Shown piece by piece: positions 26,211 to 34,646 of a DNA stretch of 64,000 nucleotides. How positions within the stretch are numbered: position 1 is the first letter of the stretch; each line of letters begins with the position of its first letter. Origin of the DNA: Lachnospiraceae bacterium (GTDB taxonomy: Bacteria > Bacillota > Clostridia > Lachnospirales > Lachnospiraceae). Location of the stretch: contig JAFRYA010000026.1 of assembly GCA_017441295.1 (NCBI GenBank), positions 62,001 through 126,000 on the forward strand. The letters are read 5' to 3'. A program made the position numbers and the translations under genes. The notes under the pieces are model-generated. The model did no database searches. It was not told the origin of the DNA and was given only the letters and a program-made list of their open reading frames with translations.

Positions 26211-27365
26211 ATGATAACAACTTATGATGTTTTTGTACCACCTACAATGGGCTATGGTGCATCAAAGCGTATCGGCATTGACCTGGCCAAGGGCGGACAT
26301 AAGAAAGCATTTATGGTTTATGACAAAGGCATGTGGGATTTCGGCATCGCACAGCCTATCATAGAGAATCTTAAAGCTGCCGGCATGGAAGTAGTAACAT
26401 TTGACAAAGTTCTCCCTGATCCACCTGATGAGATGGTAGAAGAGGCAGCAGAACTCGCCCGCAGCTCAGGATGCGACTGCATCGTTGGACTTGGAGGAGG
26501 CTCCTCCATGGATACTGCCAAGGGCGTTAACGTTCTGATGAAGAACCCGCCTCCTATCAGACAGTACTTTGGCGTTAGATACGATCTTCAGCCGGGTGTT
26601 CCGCTGATCTTCATTCCTACCACAGCAGGTACAGGCTCAGAGACAACTAACATGTGCGTTATTTCCTGCGTGTCACAGGGCAATAAAGCCAGCGTTGTTT
26701 CCGCAGCTACTATCGGCACACACTGCTATCTTGACCCTGCACTGACTCTCGGTCTTCCAAAGGGCCTGACATCAGCCACCGGTCTGGATGCACTGGCACA
26801 TTGCGTTGAATCTCTTACAGGAGGTCAGCAGAATCCTCTGTCAGACGCTATCGGCAGCGAAGCCATCAGGCTCATCCACAAATATCTTCCGATAGCTGTA
26901 GCTGACGGCAAGAACAAAGAAGCCAGAGAGAACCTCATGTATGCTTCATATTTTGCAGGCATGACTTTCACCAACGCTCTGGTTCATGCAGGGCATGCTC
27001 TGGCTCATACAATGGGCGCGCATTTCCATACACCGCACGGTATCGCATGCGCGATCATGCTTCCGGGTGTTACCGAGTGGACAGCTCTGAACGAGTCCAA
27101 GAAGGTCCGCAAGGTCTGCGAGTGCATGGGCGTTACCATTCCGGAGGATGCGGACTATAAAGAAGTCGGACGTATTGCAAAGGAAACTCTTCGCGGCTTT
27201 GCTAAATCCGTTGGCAACCCAAGTCCTAAGGATCTGGGAATCTCTCTTGAGGACTTCCTGTCCATTATCCCTGCAGCAATGAATGACACTGGACTGGCAC
27301 TTTGCCCGTATAGAATGACAGCTGCCGATGTAAAAGAAATTTTCATCGATGCTTATGATGCTTAA
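26211..27365 (+). CDS. Iron-containing alcohol dehydrogenase
   Basis: A 384-residue group-III alcohol dehydrogenase that interconverts an alcohol and an aldehyde or ketone with NAD(P). The nucleotide loop GLGGGSSMDTAKGVNVL is near residue 93 and IPTTAGTGSETTNMCVI near 138. The iron ligands lie in TGLDALAHCVES near 195 (Asp and His) and in HAGHALAHTMGAHFHTPHG near 265 (two His). First gene of an operon with an aldehyde ferredoxin oxidoreductase, so its natural substrate is probably the aldehyde's alcohol. Start ATG follows AAAGGAG. Confidence 0.93.
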   Translation: MITTYDVFVPPTMGYGASKRIGIDLAKGGHKKAFMVYDKGMWDFGIAQPIIENLKAAGMEVVTFDKVLPDPPDEMVEEAAELARSSGCDCIVGLGGGSSMDTAKGVNVLMKNPPPIRQYFGVRYDLQPGVPLIFIPTTAGTGSETTNMCVISCVSQGNKASVVSAATIGTHCYLDPALTLGLPKGLTSATGLDALAHCVESLTGGQQNPLSDAIGSEAIRLIHKYLPIAVADGKNKEARENLMYASYFAGMTFTNALVHAGHALAHTMGAHFHTPHGIACAIMLPGVTEWTALNESKKVRKVCECMGVTIPEDADYKEVGRIAKETLRGFAKSVGNPSPKDLGISLEDFLSIIPAAMNDTGLALCPYRMTAADVKEIFIDAYDA

Positions 27366-27380
27366 GAAGGAGGTTAGATT

Positions 27381-29108
27381 ATGTGGTCAGAATTATTTAT
27401 TAATATCGCTGATTCTCAGATAGAGAAAAGACCTATACCTGAAGCATTTAAAGAGTTTGGCGGCAGGTCATATGTAACAAATTATCTTATGGCACTTGTT
27501 ATGGGCGGCAAGATGGATCCTAAGTGTGACCCGATGGGACCTCAGAATCCTCTGATCTTCTGTAACGGTATATTCTCCGGCACTGCGTTCTCAACAGATC
27601 ACAGACTGTCAGTAGGCGGCAAGAGCCCTCTGACCGGTACTATCAAAGAGGCCAGCGCAGGCGGAACAGTTGCTAAGTACATGGCAGATCACGGCCTCAG
27701 GTCAGTGACTGTACACGGACTGCCAACTGACGGCAAGTTAAAATACATTCATATTCTTCCTGACGGCAGCGCTGTTCTGGAAGATGCTGAAGAATACAGA
27801 CTGATGGGCAACTACGCATTTGGCGATGCTATGCGCGCTAAATACGGCAAGAACGTTGCTATAGCCAGCATCGGACCTGCAGGTGAGAGACTGTGCAAGG
27901 CAGCTTCCATCCAGGTTACTGAGTTCGGCGAGGGATATCCATCCAGAGCTGCAGCCCGCGGCGGCATCGGAGCTCTCATGGGTGTCAAAGGCATCAAGGC
28001 TCTCGTAATAGAGAAGGCTGAGAAAGTTTACAAAGTTGAATATGCTAACGAAGAGCTCTTCAAGCAGAGCGTGGCAGCTATCAACAAACTGATGCATGAG
28101 AAGGGCAGCCAGAGCCATTACCACAAGGTAGGCACCATTTCAATCATCGACGGTACCGCACGTAACGGTATCCTGCCGGTACATAACTTCGGCGGCAAGA
28201 TGATGTACGATGCTCCTGAGAAGGTCGGCGCTGTTCCATTCATGACAAACAACGCTCAGCGCGGCGGCTGCAACGGCAAGCCTTGCCAGCCTGGCTGCGT
28301 TGTACAGTGCTCAAATGTTTACAATGACAAAGACGGCAACTACCTGACATCAGGCTTCGAGTATGAGACAGTAGCTCTCTTCGGACCAAACTGCATGATC
28401 ACTGACCTGGATCAGATCGCCCGTCTGGACCGCATGTGTGATGATATCGGTCTTGACACAATTGAAATGGGCGACGCTGCAGCAGTAGCAATGGAATCAG
28501 GCAAGATCGAGTGGGGCGACGGCAAAGCTGTTGAAGGACTTCTGAATGAAGTTAAAGAAGGCACCGAGTTCGGTCTTATCATGGGCAATGGCTGCGAGGC
28601 TGTCGGTCTGGCACTCGGCTGCGAGCACATTCCTGCAGTTAAGCACCAGTCACTTTCAGGCTATGATCCGCGTAATACCAAGGGCACAGGTATCACATAT
28701 GCCAAGAGCCCACAGGGCGCTGACCATACAGCAGCATGTACAGTAGGCTTCACATCATTCGGCGATTATCCGCGTGATACAGCTCTGTACGTATCCAACA
28801 AGCTGCAGGTAGCCATCACATTCTCTGACTCCATGATGTGCCTGTTCGCATTCTCACAGATCTCATCCAGACTGGATCTGCTTCTGGGAATGTATGTAGG
28901 CTTATTCGGAGGAGAGATGGATATCACCAGGATTACCATTGGCCTCGGCGTTAAGGTTCTGCTGACAGAAGTTAAGTTCAACGAGTTGGCAGGATTCACG
29001 ACAGAAGATGACAGACTTCCAAGATTCTTCTATGAAGAAATGCATGAAGGCACAGGTGAAGTATTCGACATCGGTGATATCGAGCTGGATTCAGTATTTA
29101 GGTTCTAA
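27381..29108 (+). CDS. Aldehyde:ferredoxin oxidoreductase (tungstopterin)
   Basis: A 575-residue AOR-family enzyme that oxidises aldehydes to acids with ferredoxin, or runs the reverse at low potential. The N-terminal pterin-binding part includes FGGRSYVTNYLM and DHRLSVGGKSPLTGTIKEAS near residues 75-95. RAAARGGIGALMGVKGIKA follows near 195. The [4Fe-4S] ligands are within CNGKPCQPGCVVQC near 300, and a further Cys is at SDSMMCLFAF near 485. Length is slightly short of typical AOR (600-620), mainly at the N-terminus. Its stop overlaps the start of a MoaD-like gene. Substrate unknown; context with an alcohol dehydrogenase suggests short-chain aldehydes. Confidence 0.92.
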   Translation: MWSELFINIADSQIEKRPIPEAFKEFGGRSYVTNYLMALVMGGKMDPKCDPMGPQNPLIFCNGIFSGTAFSTDHRLSVGGKSPLTGTIKEASAGGTVAKYMADHGLRSVTVHGLPTDGKLKYIHILPDGSAVLEDAEEYRLMGNYAFGDAMRAKYGKNVAIASIGPAGERLCKAASIQVTEFGEGYPSRAAARGGIGALMGVKGIKALVIEKAEKVYKVEYANEELFKQSVAAINKLMHEKGSQSHYHKVGTISIIDGTARNGILPVHNFGGKMMYDAPEKVGAVPFMTNNAQRGGCNGKPCQPGCVVQCSNVYNDKDGNYLTSGFEYETVALFGPNCMITDLDQIARLDRMCDDIGLDTIEMGDAAAVAMESGKIEWGDGKAVEGLLNEVKEGTEFGLIMGNGCEAVGLALGCEHIPAVKHQSLSGYDPRNTKGTGITYAKSPQGADHTAACTVGFTSFGDYPRDTALYVSNKLQVAITFSDSMMCLFAFSQISSRLDLLLGMYVGLFGGEMDITRITIGLGVKVLLTEVKFNELAGFTTEDDRLPRFFYEEMHEGTGEVFDIGDIELDSVFRF

Positions 29109-29308
29109 TGATCAAGATAGACGGCAAAGAATTTGAATATGTTGAAGGATTGACCGTAAGCGGGGCATACCGCCTCGCTTGCGGCGATTCGAAACTGGAG
29201 CACATCGCCAGCCTTAACGGAACACTGGTGCTTCGTTCCCTGTGGGACGAAACAGTTATTCCGGACGGCTCGGACATGGTCTTCATCCCGATTGCTTCAG
29301 GCGGTTGA
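29108..29308 (+). CDS. MoaD/ThiS-like sulfur-carrier protein
   Basis: A 66-residue ubiquitin-fold protein ending in Gly-Gly (FIPIASGG), the signature of MoaD and ThiS sulfur carriers that are adenylated and thiocarboxylated at the C-terminus. The beta-grasp pattern is visible (MIKIDGKEFEYVEGLTVSGA, then LNGTLVLRSLWDETVIPDGS). Overlap by one base with the AOR stop indicates a dedicated role in building the tungsten-pterin cofactor of that enzyme. MoaD-like genes next to AOR genes are a known arrangement. Confidence 0.85.
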   Translation: MIKIDGKEFEYVEGLTVSGAYRLACGDSKLEHIASLNGTLVLRSLWDETVIPDGSDMVFIPIASGG

Positions 29309-29332
29309 TAAAAAAAAGGGAGGACACCTGTT

Positions 29333-29902
29333 ATGATGAAATTTTTTCAGAAATCAGACAAGACGACATTCCTGATCAAATTTGTCGCCTTTCTGTGGAT
29401 CCTGCTTTGTAATGTTATTGTACTGCTGCTTCATGAGCCGCTGCTCAGCATTGGTGTGCCCAGCTGGACCATTTTCCTGGCGAACGTCCTGTTCTTCATA
29501 AAGGACAACAAGAACCAGAAGGAAGGCCTGCTGGAGAATGCGCTCGGAGGCATTTTCGGACTGGTATGCGCTTATGGTCTGGTAGCATTTAAGATGCTGA
29601 CAATGCCTAAAGGAATGTCGGACTTTGTTTCAACCTTTATCCCGGTTGCAATCTTCCTGTTCCTGACTATCGCGCTCAGCTCATATGTGCCGTATGTATT
29701 CAACAATATCGCACTGTGCTTCTTCCTGGTTGCGCTCATTACTTCTTCAGTATATGGACAGCTGCCGGGACACATCCTGGGCGTTATCATCGGCAACGTG
29801 ATCGTAAACCTCGGTCTGGTACTCATTATCGGAGCAATGATCAAGAGTGCCACCAAAAAGGCGATGGCGAAAGCCGCAGCAGCAAAGAAAACAGAAGAAT
29901 AA
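29333..29902 (+). CDS. Small integral membrane protein (DUF1097-like)
   Basis: A 189-residue protein with five predicted membrane helices (about 14-33, 43-56, 68-86, 97-120 and 128-165). It ends in a Lys/Ala-rich cytoplasmic tail (KKAMAKAAAAKKTEE). The layout, with PSWTIFLANVLFF followed by a glycine-rich helix, recalls DUF1097 proteins. It lies 24 bases after the MoaD-like gene with a GGGAGG ribosome site and shares the adh-aor operon, so it may move a substrate or product such as a small acid. No transporter family signature is strong enough to say more. Confidence 0.6.
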   Translation: MMKFFQKSDKTTFLIKFVAFLWILLCNVIVLLLHEPLLSIGVPSWTIFLANVLFFIKDNKNQKEGLLENALGGIFGLVCAYGLVAFKMLTMPKGMSDFVSTFIPVAIFLFLTIALSSYVPYVFNNIALCFFLVALITSSVYGQLPGHILGVIIGNVIVNLGLVLIIGAMIKSATKKAMAKAAAAKKTEE

Positions 29903-29924
29903 AATCCTTACTTATATTGTAGAA

Positions 29925-29955
29925 GGGTCCCGGCCATGTGCCGGGATCTTTTCTT
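29925..29955 (+). terminator. Terminator of the adh-aor operon
   Basis: A 9-bp stem (GGTCCCGGC with GCCGGGATC, one G-U pair), loop CATGT, then TTTTCTTT. Confidence 0.88.
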
Positions 29956-29966
29956 TATATGCCGCG

Positions 29967-30071
29967 CCACGAAATGACGTTTCTGGGTGCATAATCGCCG
30001 TAAAAACACCCACAATCGTAATTTTTGTGGCTAAAAATGACTTAAAAACACCCAGAAACGTAAATCTGTGG
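29967..30071. repeat. Array C: three 23-24-bp repeats, 40-42-bp period
   Basis: CACCCA-C/G-AA-N-CGT-N5-6-TGTGG occurs forward at 30007-30030 and 30049-30071, and inverted at 29967-29989 (ACGTTTCTGGGTG side). The 17- and 18-base spacers (29990-30006 and 30031-30048) differ from each other apart from a shared run of A before the motif. The array lies between the operon terminator and the zinc-ribbon gene. Confidence 0.75.
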
Positions 30072-30143
30072 CAACAGACATTGCAAAACAATGTAAACAG
30101 AAATATAATAATTCCTTGAATACAAGTTTGAAGGAGAATAGAT

Positions 30144-30611
30144 ATGTACTGTACAAATTGCGGAAAAGAATTAAAAGAAGGTATGAAGTTCTGTACTGAA
30201 TGCGGCGCTCCTGCACCTGAATCAGCAGCTCCTGCTGCGCAGGCACCGACATTTGTTGCACCGCCATACACAGGCCCGACAGATCCTGCAGGCCTGAATG
30301 CAGAACTGGCACAGGCTAACGCAGCTTATGCAGCAGCCAAGTCCATGTTCAGAACAGGACTTATCCTGACAATAATTGCCGGAGTGTTGCTGACATTGAC
30401 TGGCGTTCTTTCAGGAATTATTGAAGCAAATGCTTGGGAGTACGCGATCCGAGGAACCACAACCGGTATGATCATTCTGCTGATAGGTGTTTTGGTAGTT
30501 GGTCTGGCACTGCTCGTACCGGGACTTATCAACCTGATCAAAGGCATTATACGCAGAAATATCGCTACACGTAAGATCAATCAGATCAAAGCTCAGATGA
30601 ATCTAAGATAA
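30144..30611 (+). CDS. Zinc-ribbon membrane protein
   Basis: A 155-residue protein. It starts with a short zinc ribbon, [20 protein letters not shown], two C-x-x-C pairs. A Pro/Ala-rich linker follows, then two membrane helices (about 71-95 and 109-132) and a basic C-terminal tail. Such zinc-ribbon/TM proteins are common in Clostridia and have no assigned function. Start ATG follows AAGGAG. Its 3' end overlaps the convergent dtd gene by 26 bases. Confidence 0.75.
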   Translation: MYCTNCGKELKEGMKFCTECGAPAPESAAPAAQAPTFVAPPYTGPTDPAGLNAELAQANAAYAAAKSMFRTGLILTIIAGVLLTLTGVLSGIIEANAWEYAIRGTTTGMIILLIGVLVVGLALLVPGLINLIKGIIRRNIATRKINQIKAQMNLR

Positions 30612-31038
30612 TCGTAAACGGACCGTCATTTGTGAGAGACACTTTCATGTCTGCTCCGAAAATACCGGACTCGATACGCATTCCCGGCCTGCCCTCGCGG
30701 CAGGCTTTTTTTATGTATTCATAGAGTTCATTGGCGCGGGCAGGATCGCCGGCGCGGGAAAAGCCGGGACGGTAACCCTTCTTACAATCGGCATAAAGAG
30801 TAAACTGCGATACGAGAAGAAGACTGCCGCCTACGTCGTCCAGCGACAGATTCGTCTTGCCGTTTTCATCCTCGAAGATGCGCAGGCCCAGCATCTTTTT
30901 AACCAGTTTGTCCGCTGTCTGCTCAGTGTCCCCTTCGCATACGCCGATCAGGACCAGGAATCCCTTGTCTATCTGTCCGACAATCTCATTATCTACTTTT
31001 ACGTCAGCCGCGCTGACACGCTGAATTAAGAATCTCAT
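30586..31038 (-). CDS. dtd: D-aminoacyl-tRNA deacylase
   Basis: A 150-residue enzyme that hydrolyses D-amino acids (and glycine from tRNA-Ala) off mischarged tRNA. The two signature loops are [11 protein letters not shown] near residue 75 and [11 protein letters not shown] near the C-terminus (Gly-Pro motif at ~139). Length is normal. It overlaps the 3' end of the zinc-ribbon gene on the other strand, and no terminator is visible between them. Confidence 0.95.
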   Translation of the reverse strand: MRFLIQRVSAADVKVDNEIVGQIDKGFLVLIGVCEGDTEQTADKLVKKMLGLRIFEDENGKTNLSLDDVGGSLLLVSQFTLYADCKKGYRPGFSRAGDPARANELYEYIKKACREGRPGMRIESGIFGADMKVSLTNDGPFTIILDSSEL

Positions 31039-31091
31039 GCTGAAAGTATAGAATGACCAAAAGGAAATAGCAAGGCAGGGGGAGGATGTGG

Positions 31092-31103
31092 TATAATAAA
31101 ATT
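31092..31103 (+). promoter_or_regulatory. -10 element giving a leaderless transcript
   Basis: TATAAT at 31092-31097 starts exactly 12 bases before the ATG of the lipoprotein gene at 31104, so transcription should start at the A of the start codon. No -35 match is obvious. The GGAGG at 31081-31085 is upstream of the -10 and too far from this ATG. Confidence 0.5.
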
Positions 31104-31982
31104 ATGAAAAAGTTATTAGCTTTAATAATTATATTTGTCTTTGCGCTTATGCTGGCGGGCTGTGAGGAGAAAGAACCCGAGCCGGAAACGACCCGTGAAA
31201 TAGCGGAGGCAGAGAAATATGTTGATTATATCCGCTTTGAGCAGACTGATGCAGATGGTCAGCTTTATATTTACGCATACTATTCTGCAGATCATTGCGT
31301 GATCTACCTGACTGAGCCTGACGGCGGGCAGAGGCTGTATTATACGGACAGCCAGGTACTCTATGACCTGAAGGATTATATTACAGAAGAGGACCTGGGC
31401 AATTGGTATACTATAGGGCCGGGTACGCCTGAACTTGATAAAGAAGTGCAGGTCAGGGTGGAGTACCGGATATTTGGCAAGGTACATGATTTCGGCACCG
31501 ATCACATGCCGGACCCGGATTATTTCGAAAAAATTGATCATGTCCGCAGCATGCTGTTTGCAGTAATGACTGAAGAAGCTGAGATACAGCCTTTCACTGT
31601 GGAGATAAAGGGCAAGGAGTACCATACAATCCGCGGCACAGGCAATATCGTGGGCGTTGGAGCAATTATTGATTTCGGCGATGATAAATGGTGGCAGGTG
31701 GAGAACTTCGTAGGTCATTATGAGCTGACTGATGAGGACAGTGGGTATGACCATGCATCTCTTGACATACTGGAAGACGGCACCTTCCATATTATCGTGG
31801 ATGACACGGATATTGAATGTACAGTGAGTGAAACGAGAGGCTATATGGTCTGGGCAGAAGCCGGCGGCGTCTATTTCACATTTGAGGATGCAGAAGAGAA
31901 CCTGCTGCGTGTCCAGATGGCAGGAGAACCATACCCGGGAACTTTCCCCGGATTTGACTTGATATTAGAACGCATAAATTGA
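31104..31982 (+). CDS. Hypothetical lipoprotein
   Basis: A 292-residue secreted lipoprotein. The signal peptide MKKLLALIIIFVFALMLAGC has a lipobox ending in Cys20. An acidic linker EEKEPEPETT follows. The rest is a mixed alpha/beta domain rich in Tyr, Asp and Trp, with two halves (31-155, and 160-292 including FGDDKWWQVENFVGHYELTD). I recognise no family. An upstream ATG at 31086 abuts GGAGG with no spacing, so 31104 is preferred; the promoter then makes it a leaderless message. bioY follows after 12 bases. Confidence 0.7.
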   Translation: MKKLLALIIIFVFALMLAGCEEKEPEPETTREIAEAEKYVDYIRFEQTDADGQLYIYAYYSADHCVIYLTEPDGGQRLYYTDSQVLYDLKDYITEEDLGNWYTIGPGTPELDKEVQVRVEYRIFGKVHDFGTDHMPDPDYFEKIDHVRSMLFAVMTEEAEIQPFTVEIKGKEYHTIRGTGNIVGVGAIIDFGDDKWWQVENFVGHYELTDEDSGYDHASLDILEDGTFHIIVDDTDIECTVSETRGYMVWAEAGGVYFTFEDAEENLLRVQMAGEPYPGTFPGFDLILERIN

Positions 31983-31994
31983 GAGAGGGAAAAA

Positions 31995-32528
31995 ATGACA
32001 ATTAAAAGAATGATCTATGCAGCGCTGATGACAGTGCTCATCTGCGTATGCTCCTGGCTCACAATTCCGTTCGCGGTACCGTTTACGATGCAGACATTTG
32101 CGGTGTTCTGCGCAGTGCTCCTTATTGGGGGCAAATACGGCCTTTTATCGATAGGGCTTTATATTATCCTTGGAGCGGCCGGAGTACCCGTATTTTCGGG
32201 ATTTCAGGGCGGAATAGGGCATATTCTGGGGCCTACAGGCGGATACATCGTGGGATTCCTGTTCATGGGCCTTGTTTACCTGCTCATGGAGCCGCTGATC
32301 AGGAACAGATTCTGGATGAAACTTATTGTGCTGACGATAGGGCTTTTGCTCTGCTACCTGGTCGGCACGCTGTGGTTTTCGGTAGTCATGTCCGGACGCG
32401 GCAATGATTATAATTTATGGACCATTGTTACGATATGTGTACTGCCGTATATTATTCCTGATATGGCCAAGATGATGCTGGCAATATTCATCTGCGGCCG
32501 TGTCAGAAAGCTGATCAAGATAGATTGA
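31995..32528 (+). CDS. bioY: Biotin transporter BioY (ECF S-component)
   Basis: A 177-residue membrane protein with six predicted helices. BioY hallmarks are IPFAVPFTMQTFAVFCAVLL near residue 24, KYGLLSIGLYIILGAAGVPVF near 47-67 and GPTGGYIVGFLFMG near 80. It is the substrate-binding component of an energy-coupling-factor biotin importer and would use shared EcfAAT modules encoded elsewhere. No BirA-type operator is evident. RBS GAGAGGG. Confidence 0.93.
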   Translation: MTIKRMIYAALMTVLICVCSWLTIPFAVPFTMQTFAVFCAVLLIGGKYGLLSIGLYIILGAAGVPVFSGFQGGIGHILGPTGGYIVGFLFMGLVYLLMEPLIRNRFWMKLIVLTIGLLLCYLVGTLWFSVVMSGRGNDYNLWTIVTICVLPYIIPDMAKMMLAIFICGRVRKLIKID

Positions 32529-32536
32529 GGTAAAAA

Positions 32537-33658
32537 ATGAAAAAACTGGGATTTGGCCTGATGAGGCTGCCGCTGCTGGACGGCGCAGACGCAAAATCCA
32601 TTGATATAGAAACAGCCAAGCAGATGGTTGACATGTTCCTGGACAGGGGCTTCACGTATTTTGATACTGCATGGATGTATCATAATTTTATGAGCGAGCC
32701 GGCGGTAAAGGAACTGCTGATCAGCCGTCATCCGAGGGAGAGCTTCACGCTTGCAACCAAGCTGCATGCGGATTTCTTTGACAGCAAAGAAGAAATCGAG
32801 GAAATATTCAATTCCCAGCTGGAAAAGACCGGAGCGGGCTATTTCGATTATTATCTGCTGCACGATTCCAATAATGTTTATTATGAAAAATATAAAGAGT
32901 ATGGCTGCTTTGAGTGGCTTAAGGCTAAGAAAGAGGCAGGTCTGATAAAGCATGCGGGCTTTTCGTTTCATGATACGCCTGACGTGCTGGACAGGATACT
33001 GACGGAGCACCCTGAAATGGAATTCGTCCAGCTTCAGATCAACTATCTGGACTGGGAGAGCCAGGGCGTGCAGTCGCGCAGATGCTACGAAGTGGCCAGA
33101 GCTCACGACAAGCCGGTGATCATCATGGAACCTGTCAAAGGAGGACTCCTGGCCATGCCTCCTGATGAGGCCGCCAGGCTTATGAAGGAAAAGCATCCTG
33201 ACTGGTCCAGTGCTGAATGGGCGCTGAAATTCGCCGCCGGTCTGGACGGAGTCATGGTGGTGCTTTCAGGCATGAGCAGCCTGGAGCAGGTGGACGATAA
33301 TACATCATTCATGTCAGACGCTGAACCGCTGAATGAAGAAGAGAAAGAGATACTCTTCAGCGTTGTAGACATCATAAACAAAGACGTCGCGATTCTATGC
33401 ACCGGATGCAGCTATTGTACAGACGGCTGCGCTGCGCAGATCCCGATCCCGAGCTATTTCGCGTTGTATAATGCGGATCACAAACCGGGAGCTGGCGGAA
33501 AATCCTCAATGCAGAGGTATTATTACAAAACAATTTCCACGGACAAACCCGCGGCCAGTGCATGCGTGGAATGCGGTCAGTGTGAGCTGATTTGCCCGCA
33601 GCACCTGCCGGTGATCAAATACTTGAAAGAAGTAGCAGAATACTTTGAGGAGAAATGA
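32537..33658 (+). CDS. Aldo/keto reductase with C-terminal 4Fe-4S domain
   Basis: A 373-residue protein. Residues 1-270 are an aldo/keto reductase barrel with the catalytic tetrad visible: Asp and Tyr in FDTAWMYHNF near 45, Lys in LATKLHAD near 72 and His in YYLLHDSNN near 104. The C-terminal ~90 residues have two cysteine clusters, C-T-G-C-S-Y-C-x3-C and C-V-E-C-G-Q-C-x3-C-P, typical of the ferredoxin-like extension in this anaerobic subgroup. Reaction and partner are unknown. It is tightly followed by an acyl-ACP thioesterase. Confidence 0.9.
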   Translation: MKKLGFGLMRLPLLDGADAKSIDIETAKQMVDMFLDRGFTYFDTAWMYHNFMSEPAVKELLISRHPRESFTLATKLHADFFDSKEEIEEIFNSQLEKTGAGYFDYYLLHDSNNVYYEKYKEYGCFEWLKAKKEAGLIKHAGFSFHDTPDVLDRILTEHPEMEFVQLQINYLDWESQGVQSRRCYEVARAHDKPVIIMEPVKGGLLAMPPDEAARLMKEKHPDWSSAEWALKFAAGLDGVMVVLSGMSSLEQVDDNTSFMSDAEPLNEEEKEILFSVVDIINKDVAILCTGCSYCTDGCAAQIPIPSYFALYNADHKPGAGGKSSMQRYYYKTISTDKPAASACVECGQCELICPQHLPVIKYLKEVAEYFEEK

Positions 33659-33660
33659 TA

Positions 33661-34383
33661 ATGGGCGAAAAATATGTTAAAGAAATAGAAATAGTTCCAA
33701 GCAGAGCGGACGCGTCAGGCAAGATGGGCTTCGCAGACTGCTTCGATATGTTCATGGACATGGCATCCGAGCATGCCGGCAGCCTGGGCGTGGGCCTGAA
33801 TGACCTGGGCAGAATGGGACAGTTCTGGCTGACCGTCAAGAGCAAGGTGATATTCAAGAGAAGGCCAATGATCTCAGAGAAGGTCACCATCTCCACATGG
33901 CCGGAGTCAAACAACGGAGGCAAGGTCTACAGATGCTATGAGATTGCCAGAGGCTCTGAAACACTGGCACTGGGCAAGACAGAGTGGGCAGTGTTTGACC
34001 TGAACACAGGCCGCCCGGTAGTGGTCGACGATCTGTATCCGCAGGAATATAACGTAATAGATGACAGGACTGTGGGAATGACATTTAACCGCATCACAGG
34101 AGAATTCCCTGAGGAAGCCTTTGCCACATACAAGGTCAACGCAAACGACATTGACCTGGGACAGCACATGAACAACGTGGCATACATCCGCGCGCTCCAG
34201 AGCCTATACACAGTAGATGAATGGAAGAGGATCAGTCCGCTGGAGATTGAGATCCAGTACAGAAAGCCATGTTTCGAGGGCGAAACGATTGAATTCAGAA
34301 AGAAGATCGAAGGCGACAGCCTGATAGTACAGGGCAGAGTCGGAGATAAGGTCGTGGCGCTGTATAAGCTGGTAATCTGCTAA
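33661..34383 (+). CDS. Acyl-ACP thioesterase (double hot-dog)
   Basis: A 240-residue thioesterase of the bacterial FatA/FatB-like type that releases fatty acids from acyl carrier protein. Two hot-dog repeats are visible. The first has KMGFADCFDMFMDMASEHA near 20-38 and GQFWLTVKSKVIFKRRP near 53. The second has KVNANDIDLGQHMNNVAYIR near 160, which holds the catalytic Asn/His pair (D-x-N-x-H in plant enzymes; here D-L-G-Q-H-M-N-N). ATG 33661 is chosen over ATG 33655 for spacing to GAGGAG. The gene overlaps nothing and is followed by array D. Confidence 0.9.
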   Translation: MGEKYVKEIEIVPSRADASGKMGFADCFDMFMDMASEHAGSLGVGLNDLGRMGQFWLTVKSKVIFKRRPMISEKVTISTWPESNNGGKVYRCYEIARGSETLALGKTEWAVFDLNTGRPVVVDDLYPQEYNVIDDRTVGMTFNRITGEFPEEAFATYKVNANDIDLGQHMNNVAYIRALQSLYTVDEWKRISPLEIEIQYRKPCFEGETIEFRKKIEGDSLIVQGRVGDKVVALYKLVIC

Positions 34384-34401
34384 GCTGTAGTTAAAATACT
34401 T

Positions 34402-34587
34402 GACACAGATTTAAGGCTGTGAGTGTTTTATGGAAGATTATTGACACGGATTTAAGGCTGTGAGTGTTATTTGAGTAAAAAAACACACATAGCCTTATTT
34501 TTGTGTCAAGGCTAATTGAAAAACACACACAGCCTTATTTTTGTGTCATGGCTAATTGAAAAACACGCATAGCCTTAAATACGTGTC
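34402..34587. repeat. Array D: five ~28-bp repeats, 40-41-bp period, mirrored
   Basis: Two forward copies, GACAC-A/G-GATTTAAGGCTGTG-AGTGTT, start at 34402 and 34443 (41 bp apart). Three inverted copies ending in TTTTTGTGTC start at 34480, 34520 and 34560 (40 bp apart). The orientation switches at about 34474, so the whole array is a large imperfect inverted repeat. In the inverted copies the 12-base spacers (GGCTAATTGA core) are also nearly identical. Confidence 0.85.
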
Positions 34588-34598
34588 CTGCCGTTGAA

Positions 34599-34634
34599 CA
34601 AAAAAAGACTGCCGCTCTAAAAAACGGCAGTCTC
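34599..34634 (-). terminator. Terminator of the pduL-buk operon
   Basis: A 9-bp stem (AGACTGCCG with CGGCAGTCT) with a 10-base loop, followed on the minus strand by seven T. Confidence 0.88.
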
Positions 34635-34646
34635 AAAATAGTTAAT

